DNA of 49,373 bases from a bacterium 1xD8-48 (GTDB lineage: Bacteria > Bacillota > Clostridia > Lachnospirales > Lachnospiraceae), in assembly GCA_009917455.1 (NCBI GenBank), contig QZDS01000036.1, forward strand, positions 1-49,373, written 5' to 3'. Position numbers and translations under genes: made by a program. Below the pieces are notes generated by a model, which did not search any database, was not told the DNA's origin, and saw only the letters and a list, made by a program, of their open reading frames with translations. This document shows positions 17,347-26,572 of the stretch, piece after piece (positions within the stretch are counted from its first letter, which is position 1; the number at the start of each line of letters is the position of its first letter).

Positions 17347-17387
17347 CCGCTGCCGGAGATGAATAAAAACTCTGGCAGCGGATTTTT
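17347..17387 (+). terminator. strong terminator between binding protein and permeases
   Basis: A 12-bp stem with one G-U pair (CCGCTGCCGGAG at 17347-17358 with CTCTGGCAGCGG at 17370-17381) is followed by ATTTTT. It lies just before the ribosome site of the first permease, so only read-through transcripts should reach the permeases and glycosidases. Confidence 0.85.
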
Positions 17388-17404
17388 AAAAAAAGGAGGA
17401 TGCT

Positions 17405-18355
17405 ATGGCAAAAACAGCTGTAAAGGCAGCACCCATAAAACCCGGAAAAAAACGCGCCCGAACCAAAATGACACTGGCTTTGTTTTCCATGATGCTGCCC
17501 GGTTTTATTTACCTTATTATAAATAACTATATTCCCATGGCGGGACTTGCAATCGCTTTTAAGCGATATGATTACAGCAAGGGTATCTGGGGAAGCCCCT
17601 GGACAGGCTTCAGCAATTTTACATATCTTTTTAAGACACAGGACGCGCTTAATATTATCCGTAACACCGTAGGCTATAATATCGTGTTTATTTTACTGGG
17701 CAATCTCCTTGCCGTGGCAATCGCAATTATACTCAATAACCTGCGGGGTACCATGAACAAAAAGATTTATCAGACAGTAATTCTGATACCCTACCTGATT
17801 TCCATGGTAGTGGTCTCCTACATTGTATTCGGATTTTTAAGTCAGGAAAACGGCTTTTTAAATAAACTGATTGTTTCCATGGGCGGCGAGCCGATAAGCT
17901 GGTACACCACCTCAAAGTACTGGCCGTTTATACTCGTCATTGTCAACCTGTGGAAAGGCTTTGGCTATTCCAGTATTCTGTATTACGCAACGGTAATCGG
18001 TATCGATTCGTCCCTGTATGAGGCAGCCACCGTTGACGGTGCAAATAAATGGAAACAGATATGGCACGTAACCCTCCCCGGACTTCGTGGAACCATCATT
18101 ACTATGGTGCTTCTCAACCTGGGCCGTATGTTCTATACAGATTTCGGTCTGTTCTATCAGGTTCCCATGCGTTCCGGCCTGATATCCTCCGTAACAGATA
18201 CCATCGACGTGTTTGTTTACAAGGGTCTGACGCAGCTTAACGATATCGGGCGCTCCTCGGCAGCAGGCTTTTTACAATCCGTCCTTGGCTTTATTCTGGT
18301 GCTGACTGCCAATTTCATTGTCCGTAAGATTGATGAAGATAATGCGTTATTCTGA
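17405..18355 (+). CDS. ABC sugar permease, LplB/YtcP-partner type
   Basis: This 316-residue inner-membrane permease has six predicted helices after a basic N-terminus (about 1-24). The cytoplasmic EAA loop YEAATVDGANKWKQIWHVTLP contacts the ATPase. It matches the LplB-like subfamily found with YesM/AraC regulators. AAAGGAGGATGCT precedes its ATG. It pairs with the permease starting 14 bases downstream; no ATPase gene is in the cluster. Confidence 0.93.
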   Translation: MAKTAVKAAPIKPGKKRARTKMTLALFSMMLPGFIYLIINNYIPMAGLAIAFKRYDYSKGIWGSPWTGFSNFTYLFKTQDALNIIRNTVGYNIVFILLGNLLAVAIAIILNNLRGTMNKKIYQTVILIPYLISMVVVSYIVFGFLSQENGFLNKLIVSMGGEPISWYTTSKYWPFILVIVNLWKGFGYSSILYYATVIGIDSSLYEAATVDGANKWKQIWHVTLPGLRGTIITMVLLNLGRMFYTDFGLFYQVPMRSGLISSVTDTIDVFVYKGLTQLNDIGRSSAAGFLQSVLGFILVLTANFIVRKIDEDNALF

Positions 18356-18369
18356 GAAAGGAGAAAATC

Positions 18370-19257
18370 ATGGTTTCCAAAAATAAAACAGGACAAATCA
18401 TATTAAATATTATTTTTATTCTGCTGACCATCTCGGTGATTGCGCCCTTTCTTCTTTTGATATCGTCCTCTCTTTCAAGCGAATCGGCGCTGGCGGAATT
18501 CGGCTACAACTTTTTCCCGAAGGATTTTACATTAAACGCCTATACCTATCTGTTTAAAAGTAGTATGAAAATCACAAAAGGCTATGGAATCACCATTCTG
18601 GTAACGGCAATCGGTACTGTCTGCAGCGTTCTTATGACTACGCTTTTTGCCTATCCTCTTTCAAGAAAAGAGCTTCCATTCCGCTATGGGTTTTCCTTTT
18701 TCGTATTTTTTACCATGCTGTTTAACGGCGGCCTGGTTCCTACCTATATGATGTGGACACAAACCTTTCACATTAAAAACACGCTGCTTGCGCTGATTCT
18801 TCCAAACCTTTTACTAAATGCGTTCTACATTATCATGATGCGTTCCTTCTTTACCGCCAACATTCCTGACGCGCTCCTTGAAGCTGCCAGAATTGATGGC
18901 GCAGGGGAATACCGGATTCTCTGGACAGTTGTGCTTCCCCTGTCAAAACCCATGATGGCTACCATTTCTCTTATGGTGGGACTCGGCTACTGGAACGACT
19001 GGATGAACAGCATGTATTACATCACGGATGAAAACCTGTACAGCATTCAGGCGATTTTGAATACAATCATCACTAATATTCAGTATTTGACCAGCGGACA
19101 AAGCTCTGTAACCTCCAGTGTAGACGTGTCAAAGCTGCCCAGCGTCAGCATCCGTATGGCGATTGCAGTAATTGGGGTGCTGCCTATTCTGTGCATTTAT
19201 CCCTTCTTCCAGAAGTACTTTGTAAAGGGAATTGTTGTAGGCGGCGTGAAAGGATGA
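18370..19257 (+). CDS. ABC sugar permease, LplC/YtcP type
   Basis: This 295-residue second permease subunit has six helices and the EAA loop LEAARIDGAGEYRILWTVVLP. Its long loop between helices (LYSIQAILNTIITNIQYL) is typical of the YtcP/LplC subfamily. GAAAGGAGAAAATC precedes the start. It forms a heterodimer with the preceding permease. Confidence 0.93.
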   Translation: MVSKNKTGQIILNIIFILLTISVIAPFLLLISSSLSSESALAEFGYNFFPKDFTLNAYTYLFKSSMKITKGYGITILVTAIGTVCSVLMTTLFAYPLSRKELPFRYGFSFFVFFTMLFNGGLVPTYMMWTQTFHIKNTLLALILPNLLLNAFYIIMMRSFFTANIPDALLEAARIDGAGEYRILWTVVLPLSKPMMATISLMVGLGYWNDWMNSMYYITDENLYSIQAILNTIITNIQYLTSGQSSVTSSVDVSKLPSVSIRMAIAVIGVLPILCIYPFFQKYFVKGIVVGGVKG

Positions 19258-19300
19258 CAGCCCCCTTAATAGCCCACCACTAACATATAAGAATTTACTT

Positions 19301-19336
19301 CCGGCTCTGAGAATTTCTATTCCCCGAGCCGGTTTA
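19301..19336 (+). terminator. weak hairpin after permease genes
   Basis: CCGGCTC (19301-19307) pairs with GAGCCGG (19326-19332) across an 18-base loop and is followed by TTTAAATA. It may act as a partial terminator before the first glycosidase gene. Confidence 0.4.
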
Positions 19337-19374
19337 AATATGGTAAGATAGAGTAAAATAAGGAGCAAAACATT

Positions 19375-21411
19375 ATGAGCAAATGGATTTGGAAATTCGG
19401 CGAATTTGAGGTGTACCACAATCTTCTGCTGCACAACCGCAGACAGCAATACGGCTATCCCGAGCCGGTGGTATGGAAGCTTTACGCGCCGGAGCCGGTG
19501 GTTAATTTCCGCAAAAAGGTGACCACAGACGGCGGCGTGGTACGGATAAGAGCCTGCGGGGATTTTTCCACCACAATCGGCGGCGATATGCCCTGGGAGC
19601 AGACAAAATACGGAGGACAGCCGGAAATCACCCTTAAACCGGGTACAGTTACGATTTCCATGAGGGTTGCCGGAACAGGCACTTTCCCCTGCCTGTTCGT
19701 GGACGGCGCAATTGAAAGCGACGAGAGCTGGGAGGCGGATGATTTGAGCCAGGACTGGGCGCCTGTGGGCTGCTACGACTGCTTTCAGAATCCGGAAAAG
19801 ACGCCTGAGGTATTTCCTTTTTCCTATGAAAAGATTGATTATGTGAAAAAAGAAATTCTGTCAGACGGCGTGCTCTTCGATTTTGGAAAGGAAACCTTTG
19901 CCAGAACCGTATTTTTCGGGCTTAAGGATGAGAAGGTCAGCGTCCGCTTCGGGGAATCCCGGGAGGAGGCGCTTGACCCGAAATGGTGTGTGATTCGCTT
20001 TGAGGATACGCCCCGGAAAACAAATCCGGCGGACGAGGGCGTTTGCCCGGAAAGTATATTGGACGGCAGCATGCTTCCGAAGGGCGAATCCGGCGGCACG
20101 CTTTCCTATGACTCCCATGCTTTCCGCTATATTTTTGCCAGCGATAAGGGAGCGGAGGTTTCTGCGGAGTATGAATACCTTCCTTTAGAATACAGGGGGG
20201 AATTCCGCTGTAATGAAGAAATCATCAACAGGGTCTGGGATGTGGCGGCTTACACCTTCCACTTAAACAGCCGGGAATTTCTGCTGGACGGCATCAAACG
20301 CGACCGCTGGGTGTGGTCGGCGGACGCTTACCAGAGCCTTTTCGTCAACCGCTATCTGTTTTTTGACAGGGAGTTGGAAAAACGTACCTTGATTGCCCTT
20401 GGGGGAAAGAGTCCCTTTAAGATGCATATCAACACCATTATGGACTACACCTTTTTCTGGATTATCAGCCTGTATGATTACTTCTACACCTACGGGGACG
20501 AGGATTTCCTTAACCAGATTTTCCCCCAGCTTGACGAGATAATGTCTTTCTGCCTCGGGCGGACGGATGAGGACGGATTCATGCGTGAAAAGCCCGGAGA
20601 CTGGATTTTTATCGACTGGGCGGATATGGATAAGACGGGCGCCTTATGCGGGGAGCAGATTTTATATGCCAGGGCGCTGGAAAGCTACAGCGATATCTGC
20701 CGGATTACCGGGAACGACGACAGAGGGTGCCGCCAGAGGGCAAATCTTCTCCGGGAAGCGATATTCCGCTATTTTTATGATACGGAAAAAAAGGTCTTTA
20801 TCGACAGCTATGAGTCGGGAAAACGCAATGTCACAAGGCACAGCAATATTTTAGCCTGTCTCTTTCTGGATTGCAGCGAAGAGCAGAAAAAGGAGATTTA
20901 TGAGCGGGTAATTTTAAACGACGAGGTTGCGCAAATCACCACTCCCTATTTCAAATTTTATGAAAATCAGGTACACTGTATGGCAGGAAACACGAAGCTT
21001 TTGGAGGAATCCATCCGCAATTATTACGGAAGTATGCTTGCCACCGGAGCTACCACTTTATACGAGGAGTACGACCCGGAAAAGACAGGTGCAGAGCACT
21101 ATGCCATGTATGGGAACCCTTACGAAAAATCCCTCTGCCACGCATGGAGCGCAAGCCCCATTTATCTTCTCGGCTGTTACCGCATGGGGGTAAAAAATAC
21201 GGGCCGCTCTTACAGCACCTTTGACGTGCGCCCCGTACTGGGGGATATGAAATCCTTTTCCGGAAAGGTGCCCGTTCCTGGCGGATGCGTGAAAGTGTCC
21301 GTAAACGAAGAGGAGGTTCGGGTACTGTCCGAAATTTGGGGCGGGACGCTGTGGGTGAAGGAGAGGGCTTATCCGCTGGAGGCGGGGGTTGAGACTGTGG
21401 TTGCTTTATAG
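19375..21411 (+). CDS. alpha-L-rhamnosidase-like glycosidase
   Basis: This 678-residue protein has no signal peptide, so it is probably cytoplasmic. N-terminal beta-sandwich domains (about 1-270) precede an (alpha/alpha)6 six-hairpin catalytic region. The latter begins near EFRCNEEIINRVWDVAAYT and contains LLDGIKRDRWVWSAD, the GH78-type segment that carries the acid residues, followed by SLYDYFYTYGDEDFL. A C-terminal beta domain ends the protein. It is shorter and more divergent than the GH78 protein at 22186-25551, so its exact linkage specificity is open. AAGGAGCAAAAC precedes its start, the same ribosome site used by the second glycosidase. Confidence 0.8.
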   Translation: MSKWIWKFGEFEVYHNLLLHNRRQQYGYPEPVVWKLYAPEPVVNFRKKVTTDGGVVRIRACGDFSTTIGGDMPWEQTKYGGQPEITLKPGTVTISMRVAGTGTFPCLFVDGAIESDESWEADDLSQDWAPVGCYDCFQNPEKTPEVFPFSYEKIDYVKKEILSDGVLFDFGKETFARTVFFGLKDEKVSVRFGESREEALDPKWCVIRFEDTPRKTNPADEGVCPESILDGSMLPKGESGGTLSYDSHAFRYIFASDKGAEVSAEYEYLPLEYRGEFRCNEEIINRVWDVAAYTFHLNSREFLLDGIKRDRWVWSADAYQSLFVNRYLFFDRELEKRTLIALGGKSPFKMHINTIMDYTFFWIISLYDYFYTYGDEDFLNQIFPQLDEIMSFCLGRTDEDGFMREKPGDWIFIDWADMDKTGALCGEQILYARALESYSDICRITGNDDRGCRQRANLLREAIFRYFYDTEKKVFIDSYESGKRNVTRHSNILACLFLDCSEEQKKEIYERVILNDEVAQITTPYFKFYENQVHCMAGNTKLLEESIRNYYGSMLATGATTLYEEYDPEKTGAEHYAMYGNPYEKSLCHAWSASPIYLLGCYRMGVKNTGRSYSTFDVRPVLGDMKSFSGKVPVPGGCVKVSVNEEEVRVLSEIWGGTLWVKERAYPLEAGVETVVAL

Positions 21412-21492
21412 CCTGGCAGTTTATCATATAAAAACAGGAAATTTTGATTAATGAAGTGATAGCATGGGCAGATTTAAAATTTGAAGGGAGTG

Positions 21493-21771
21493 ATGGATGT
21501 GACAATACAGCAGGAAGTCTATGAAAAAATAATGAAATTACCGGAAGACGGGATAAGACTGATTCTTGTCATGGCAGATGAAATTGCCAGACAGCACGGC
21601 ATATCCGCAGAAGCCAAAAATGAAACGGAGCAAAAGGCATCGATAGCATGCAAGAAAAAGGCATTTCAAAACATGTTGGAAATGAGGGAGCAATCAACAT
21701 ATCCGAAAAATTTTGATTATAGGAAGTTAATGGAGAGTGCAATAGATGAAAAATATAACCTCGCTAATTGA
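21493..21771 (+). CDS. putative antitoxin of a PIN toxin pair
   Basis: This 92-residue, charged, mostly helical protein starts IQQEVYEKIMKLPEDGIRLILVMADEI and resembles short antitoxin-type proteins that precede PIN toxins. No DNA-binding fold is obvious to me. I chose the ATG at 21493 because AAGGGAG lies just upstream; an earlier TTG is unlikely. Its end overlaps the toxin gene by 26 bases, the usual coupling for such modules. Function is inferred from position. Confidence 0.65.
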   Translation: MDVTIQQEVYEKIMKLPEDGIRLILVMADEIARQHGISAEAKNETEQKASIACKKKAFQNMLEMREQSTYPKNFDYRKLMESAIDEKYNLAN

Positions 21772-22189
21772 TACAAATGTACTGATAAATTTTATTACAA
21801 AAAGAGAGGACCCTTACAAAAATGATTGCCTTAAAATAATGGAACTATGTGCGGAAAATGCTTTCGAAGGTTATATTGCGTTTCACTCTTTGTCTATTAT
21901 CTGGTATGTGATTAAAAAGCAGGAAACAGAAGAAAAAGCAAGAGCCTGGCTTAGCAATATTTGCGATATGCTGACAGTAACAGGCGCGACGCAGGCGCAA
22001 ATAAAAGAAGCTGTTAAAAATTCAGATTTCCATGACTTTGAGGATTGTTTACAGGATAAATGCGCCGTTCATGCAAATGCAGAATATATTGTAACCTGTA
22101 ATGCAAAAGACTTTCAACTGGCAAAAACCAAAATCGTAACACCGGATGTTTTCGTAAACATCATAACAGAAGAAAGGAGCAAAACATGA
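21746..22189 (+). CDS. PIN-domain toxin, VapC-like
   Basis: This 147-residue protein has a PIN ribonuclease fold. It opens with SLIDTNVLINF (Asp9), has the acidic FHDFEDCLQ cluster (Asp97, Asp100), and ends TCNAKDF with Asp122. These supply the metal-binding acidic residues expected of a VapC-type RNase. It overlaps its putative antitoxin by 26 bases and its stop overlaps the ATG of the downstream GH78 gene (ATGA), so the toxin pair is embedded inside the glycosidase operon. Confidence 0.85.
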   Translation: MKNITSLIDTNVLINFITKREDPYKNDCLKIMELCAENAFEGYIAFHSLSIIWYVIKKQETEEKARAWLSNICDMLTVTGATQAQIKEAVKNSDFHDFEDCLQDKCAVHANAEYIVTCNAKDFQLAKTKIVTPDVFVNIITEERSKT

Positions 22190-25100
22190 GTTTAAAAATC
22201 ACCAAACTGTTCGTGGAATATCAGGAGCAGCCATTAGGGCTTGACGAAGCGGTCCCCCGTTTTTCCTGGCTGCTTACCTCCACGAAGCAAAACGTATTAC
22301 AGATTGCCTGCCGGATACAGGTTTTCAATCTGGATGCCGGCGGCACTGACGCCCCGGACAAATGTGTGTGGGATTCGGGAAAACTCGATACCGGCGTATC
22401 CACAGGCATTTCCTACGGCGGGTCCTCGCTTATCCCCTGCACTTCCTATCAGGTGAATGTAACCGTGTGGGATAACTACGGAGACAGCGACAGCGCTTCC
22501 TCCTTCTTTGAAACCGGCCTGATGGACGAGACCGGCGCGGCTTTCGGGACGGCTCAGTGGATTGGCGCGCCCCGCTACACGGTATGCGCGGAAAACAGAG
22601 GCGTGTTTATTCTGGAAACGGAGCTTGCCATCCCAGGCGAACGCGGACGGGCCGGCGTTGTCTTTGGAGCGAACGACTTCCGTCTTCTTGACCATACCAA
22701 AAACGAGCTTGGAATGGAGGGGGAAAATTACATCCGTTTTGAAATCAATCTGTCAGGGGACAGCCCAAAGCTGGATATCTACCGGGTGGGTTATGCGCCT
22801 GAGGATAAAAAGGACGTTCCCTTCGCCTCCGTGGATTTGGTAAATTTTGAAGGGGAGATAAAAACCCCTGTAATTACCGCCGAAAACGCAAAGAATTTCC
22901 ACAGACTCCGCATTGAAGTAGACGGCAACAATTCCTTTACCTATGTGGACGGCATTCTGGTGGACGCCGTTTTAGCCCACCTGCCCAGAGGCGGTGTACG
23001 CCTTGCCGGACGCACCTTAAATCCAAGGGGCTTCAACGACGTGCTCACCTATCCCCGCTTAAACGAAATCGGCTTTTTTGCCGGAGAAGGCTGTCAGGCC
23101 CATTTCAAATATCTGAAAGTAAAAAATATGCGTCATCCCTCCAACACCTTTATCCTTGAAACGCCAGAGGGAAATCTCTATGGGGAGAAAAGTATTTTTG
23201 ACGGAAAGGTCGCTGCCGCAGACGGCGTGTTCGTGATGGAAAACGGTCAGGTCACCGCGGACCCCTCTTCCACATCTATTCCCATGATGAGGACAGTTTT
23301 GACTGTCGATGAAAAAAAAGCTCTGAAAAAAGCCCGTCTGTACATAACCGCCCGCGGAATTTATGAATGTATGGTAAACGGAAAGCCCATTACGGAAAGG
23401 CTCCTTTCTCCCGGGATTACCCAGTATGACAGGCGGCTTAATTATCAGACTTACGATATCACCCCTCTCCTTTCCGCCGGCAAAAACGGCGTGGGCGTAA
23501 CGTTAGCCTCCGGCTGGTGGAGCGAGGCTCAGACTTTTACCGTAAAGAACTTTAATTATTTCGGTGATAAGGAAGCTCTGCTTGCCAGAATCGTCCTCAC
23601 CTACGATGACGGCAGCATACAGGAGCGGGTAAGCGGAGCCGGCGACTGGAAATATTTCGGCGGCGGACCTTATACCTATGCCGGCTTCTTTGCCGGAGAG
23701 CATTTTGACGCGAGGAAAGCGGCGGTTTATGAAGATTACTCGAAAGGGGATTACGATGACAGTGAATGGGAAGCTCCCGTAACGGTAACTCCCGTGCCCA
23801 TTGAAAAATACCGCACTATGCCCCCCGGCTTCGGCCGTTCCTGGCCTGCCGTCAACCAGAGCGCCCCTAAGCTCGTCGGCGAATACGATGCCCCCGTTTA
23901 TATTGTGGACGAGCGCTGCGCCCGTTCCGTAAAGGAACAGGAACCGGGCGTTTACATTTATGATTTGGAACAGGAAATGGCCGGCGTTCCGAAGATTACT
24001 TTCCATGAAAAGGAAGGAACAAAGGTTGTCATCCGTTATGCCGAAGTGCTTTACCCGGATATGCCCGAATATGAAGGAAAAATCGGAACCATGATGCTGG
24101 AAAACTACCGGGACGCTACCAGTACCGACGTTTATATCTGCAGCGGAAAAGACGTAGAGGTCTATCAGCCGAAATTCACTTTCCACGGCTATCGCTATAT
24201 CGAAATCAGCGGCGTTTCCAATCCGCCCGCTTTAGAGGAAGTGAAAAGTCTCCAATACTCTTCCATCAGGGACTTTGACGGCAGCTTTAACAGCAGCAAC
24301 GGGCTTTTGAACCGTTTTGTCCAAAATGTATCCTGGTCCCAGAAGTGCAATTTTATTAACATTCCCACAGACTGCCCTCAGCGAAACGAGCGCATGGGCT
24401 GGGCGGGCGACACTCACGTGTTCTGCCATACTGCCTTAAATAACAGCAATTTAAAGCAGTTTTATGAGAGAAACCTGCAGGCTATGGCCGATTTGCAGAC
24501 ACCGGAGGGACAATTTCCGGAGATTGCGCCGGTGGGCGGCGGATTTGGCGGCATCACCTACGAGTGCGCTTCCATCTTTATGGCATGGGAACTTTACAGA
24601 CAATACGGCGATATCCGCACTCTTGAGCGGTTTTATCCCGGCATGAAGAAATACATGGATTACATGAAAGACAAAGGACTTCCCGGAAAAGGCGACTTTG
24701 CAAAGGTAGGCCCTTTAGGAGACTGGCTTGCCCCTGAGGAGACGGATTTGCAGCTTTTGTGGAACGCTTTTTATTACAGGGAAGCGGATTTGATGGCAAA
24801 AATCGCGGCCGTACTTGGGCTTGATAAGGATGCGGAGGAATTTTCCTCTCTTGCCGGGGAGGTGAAGGCTTTCTGGAACAAAACCTTTGTGGAGCCGGAA
24901 ACCAAAAAGACCCGGAGCATGGACGGTCAGCTCTGCGACACCCAATGCTCTTATGTTCTCGGTTTAAAATACGGCGTTATGGAGGATACCGCAGCCGCAG
25001 AAGCGCATCTGCTGCGAAAGACGCGGGATTTGGGCCACACGGTAGGAACCGGCTTTTTCGGAACCGGCCTTTTAAATCAGGCTCTGACGGATATGGGCGC

Positions 25101-25551
25101 TGTGGAGGACGCTTACAAGATGATGCTGCAGACCGCCTTTCCCTCCTGGCTTTATCCCGTAACCCAGGGAGCTACCACCATCTGGGAACATTGGGATTCC
25201 TACACGGAAGAAAAGGGCTTCGGCGGCCAGAACGCCATGAACTCCTTTAACCACTACTCCCTCGGAAGCGTGCTGTCCTGGATGTATCATGTGATTCTGG
25301 GTATTTCAAGAGACGAGTCTGTTCCCGGATACGGAAAAATTCTCTTAAAGCCGGAAATCGGCCCTCTGGAATTTGCGGAAGGGAGCGTGGCATGTCCTTA
25401 CGGAAAAATTTACGCCGGATGGAAAAAAGAATCCGGAAAAGTGGTTTATACCTGTGAATTACCGGTAAATACCACGGCAACGGTTACCCTGCCGGACGGC
25501 AGCCGCAAGGAAGTGGGCTCCGGAAAGTGGGAATTTGCATTTGAATGTTAA
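22186..25551 (+). CDS. alpha-L-rhamnosidase, GH78
   Basis: This 1121-residue glycosidase releases terminal L-rhamnose from oligosaccharides or glycosides. An N-terminal fibronectin-like domain (LFVEYQEQPLGLDEAVPRFSW) is followed by beta-sandwich domains, with an inserted lectin-like block around residues 130-320. The (alpha/alpha)6 catalytic domain holds DCPQRNERMGWAGD (about 729-742) with the catalytic acids, and the GATTIWEHW motif (about 995-1003) holds the second catalytic Glu. A C-terminal beta domain closes the protein. No signal peptide is present, so it is probably cytoplasmic, acting on imported substrates. AAGGAGCAAAAC precedes the ATG inside the toxin gene. Confidence 0.95.
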   Translation: MSLKITKLFVEYQEQPLGLDEAVPRFSWLLTSTKQNVLQIACRIQVFNLDAGGTDAPDKCVWDSGKLDTGVSTGISYGGSSLIPCTSYQVNVTVWDNYGDSDSASSFFETGLMDETGAAFGTAQWIGAPRYTVCAENRGVFILETELAIPGERGRAGVVFGANDFRLLDHTKNELGMEGENYIRFEINLSGDSPKLDIYRVGYAPEDKKDVPFASVDLVNFEGEIKTPVITAENAKNFHRLRIEVDGNNSFTYVDGILVDAVLAHLPRGGVRLAGRTLNPRGFNDVLTYPRLNEIGFFAGEGCQAHFKYLKVKNMRHPSNTFILETPEGNLYGEKSIFDGKVAAADGVFVMENGQVTADPSSTSIPMMRTVLTVDEKKALKKARLYITARGIYECMVNGKPITERLLSPGITQYDRRLNYQTYDITPLLSAGKNGVGVTLASGWWSEAQTFTVKNFNYFGDKEALLARIVLTYDDGSIQERVSGAGDWKYFGGGPYTYAGFFAGEHFDARKAAVYEDYSKGDYDDSEWEAPVTVTPVPIEKYRTMPPGFGRSWPAVNQSAPKLVGEYDAPVYIVDERCARSVKEQEPGVYIYDLEQEMAGVPKITFHEKEGTKVVIRYAEVLYPDMPEYEGKIGTMMLENYRDATSTDVYICSGKDVEVYQPKFTFHGYRYIEISGVSNPPALEEVKSLQYSSIRDFDGSFNSSNGLLNRFVQNVSWSQKCNFINIPTDCPQRNERMGWAGDTHVFCHTALNNSNLKQFYERNLQAMADLQTPEGQFPEIAPVGGGFGGITYECASIFMAWELYRQYGDIRTLERFYPGMKKYMDYMKDKGLPGKGDFAKVGPLGDWLAPEETDLQLLWNAFYYREADLMAKIAAVLGLDKDAEEFSSLAGEVKAFWNKTFVEPETKKTRSMDGQLCDTQCSYVLGLKYGVMEDTAAAEAHLLRKTRDLGHTVGTGFFGTGLLNQALTDMGAVEDAYKMMLQTAFPSWLYPVTQGATTIWEHWDSYTEEKGFGGQNAMNSFNHYSLGSVLSWMYHVILGISRDESVPGYGKILLKPEIGPLEFAEGSVACPYGKIYAGWKKESGKVVYTCELPVNTTATVTLPDGSRKEVGSGKWEFAFEC

Positions 25552-25558
25552 TAATTGG

Positions 25559-25586
25559 CGGCGGAAAAATTCCGCCGTCTTTTTTA
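25559..25586 (+). terminator. terminator of the rhamnoside operon
   Basis: An 8-bp stem (CGGCGGAA/TTCCGCCG, loop AAA) is followed by TCTTTTTTA, eight bases after the GH78 stop. Confidence 0.85.
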
Positions 25587-25605
25587 CTTTGGCTGCTGCC
25601 AGCCG

Positions 25606-25965
25606 CTATTTTTTATGCGCCGTAATAATCGTGTAACTATGCGCATTTATCGTTATAACCGAGCCGCCCACGTCCACATACCAATTTTTTCCTTTTCTTA
25701 TAATAACAGCCTCAGGCGACTCTGTTTTTTCTTTACACCATAAAACTACGTCCTCCGTCTCTAAAGACAGATTTCTTTTTATTCTCACCACACCCAAGTC
25801 CGTTGTGTGAAGCTTGTCCAGATTTTTTATCAATTCATTGTCCGTAACCATTCTGCAATCGTCCTCTTTCCGAAAAATTTTACTCAAAACACTTTCAGGA
25901 TTTAGCATATCACAGGATTTCTCCTTATTGAAGCCGCCTCCGGAAAAAATTTTATTTTCATGCAT
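25606..25965 (-). CDS. DUF3781-type small protein
   Basis: This 119-residue protein has a conserved core, LIKNLDKLHTTDLGVVRIKRNL through IIRKGKNWYVDVGG to INAHSYTIITAHK, matching the DUF3781 family of Firmicutes. The function is unknown. The long N-terminus (1-40) is not usual for the core and may be lineage-specific. The ATG at 25965 has AAGGGA at good spacing. It is convergent with the rhamnoside operon, whose terminator lies just past its stop. Confidence 0.75.
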   Translation of the reverse strand: MHENKIFSGGGFNKEKSCDMLNPESVLSKIFRKEDDCRMVTDNELIKNLDKLHTTDLGVVRIKRNLSLETEDVVLWCKEKTESPEAVIIRKGKNWYVDVGGSVITINAHSYTIITAHKK

Positions 25966-26054
25966 CTAAATCCCTTTTTTCCAAATCTAATAGATAGAAA
26001 CAGCAAGCTGATTTATAATAAAACCCGGGTAAAACTAAATATGGAGGAAGCAAG

Positions 26055-26552
26055 ATGAAGGTGCTGGTTAAACAGGCACAGCGTGGCAATGCGGACGCGT
26101 TCATCAGTCTGATTGAGGAAAACAGACAGTCGCTGCAAAGAGTTGCGTACGGTTTTTTTCAAAACGAGGAGGATGTGGCGGATGCAATACAGGACACCAT
26201 ACTGGACGCTTTTGAACACATAGGAGACTTAAAAAAAGCCGATTTATTTAAAACCTGGCTCATAAGAATACTGATTAACAACTGTAATCAGATTTTTAAT
26301 CACAATAAAAAGAACTATTATACGGATACGATGCCGGAAAGAGAGGACACTGCGGCAACCGGCAGCAGCGTGGAATTTATGGAACTGCTTACGGCTCTCC
26401 CATCGGACAGCCGGCTGATTTTTCAACTGTATTACGGAGAACAGTTTACCACAAAAGAAATTGGCAATATTCTCCATATGAATGAAAGTACCGTAAAAAG
26501 CAGACTGCACAGGGGAAAGGAACAGCTCCGTTCGCAGTTGCAAAGCGTTTAA
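26055..26552 (+). CDS. ECF-type RNA polymerase sigma factor
   Basis: This 165-residue extracytoplasmic-function sigma factor has region 2 (about 15-80, with FFQNEEDVADAIQDTILDAF and the FKTWLIRILINNC segment) and region 4 (about 105-160, with YYGEQFTTKEIGNILHMNES and VKSRLHRGKEQLR helix-turn-helix). It is followed 20 bases later by its likely membrane anti-sigma partner, so envelope-signal control is expected. GGAGGAAGCAAG precedes the ATG. Target promoters cannot be read from this window. Confidence 0.93.
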   Translation: MKVLVKQAQRGNADAFISLIEENRQSLQRVAYGFFQNEEDVADAIQDTILDAFEHIGDLKKADLFKTWLIRILINNCNQIFNHNKKNYYTDTMPEREDTAATGSSVEFMELLTALPSDSRLIFQLYYGEQFTTKEIGNILHMNESTVKSRLHRGKEQLRSQLQSV

Positions 26553-26572
26553 CTTGGGAAAGGAATAAAAGC

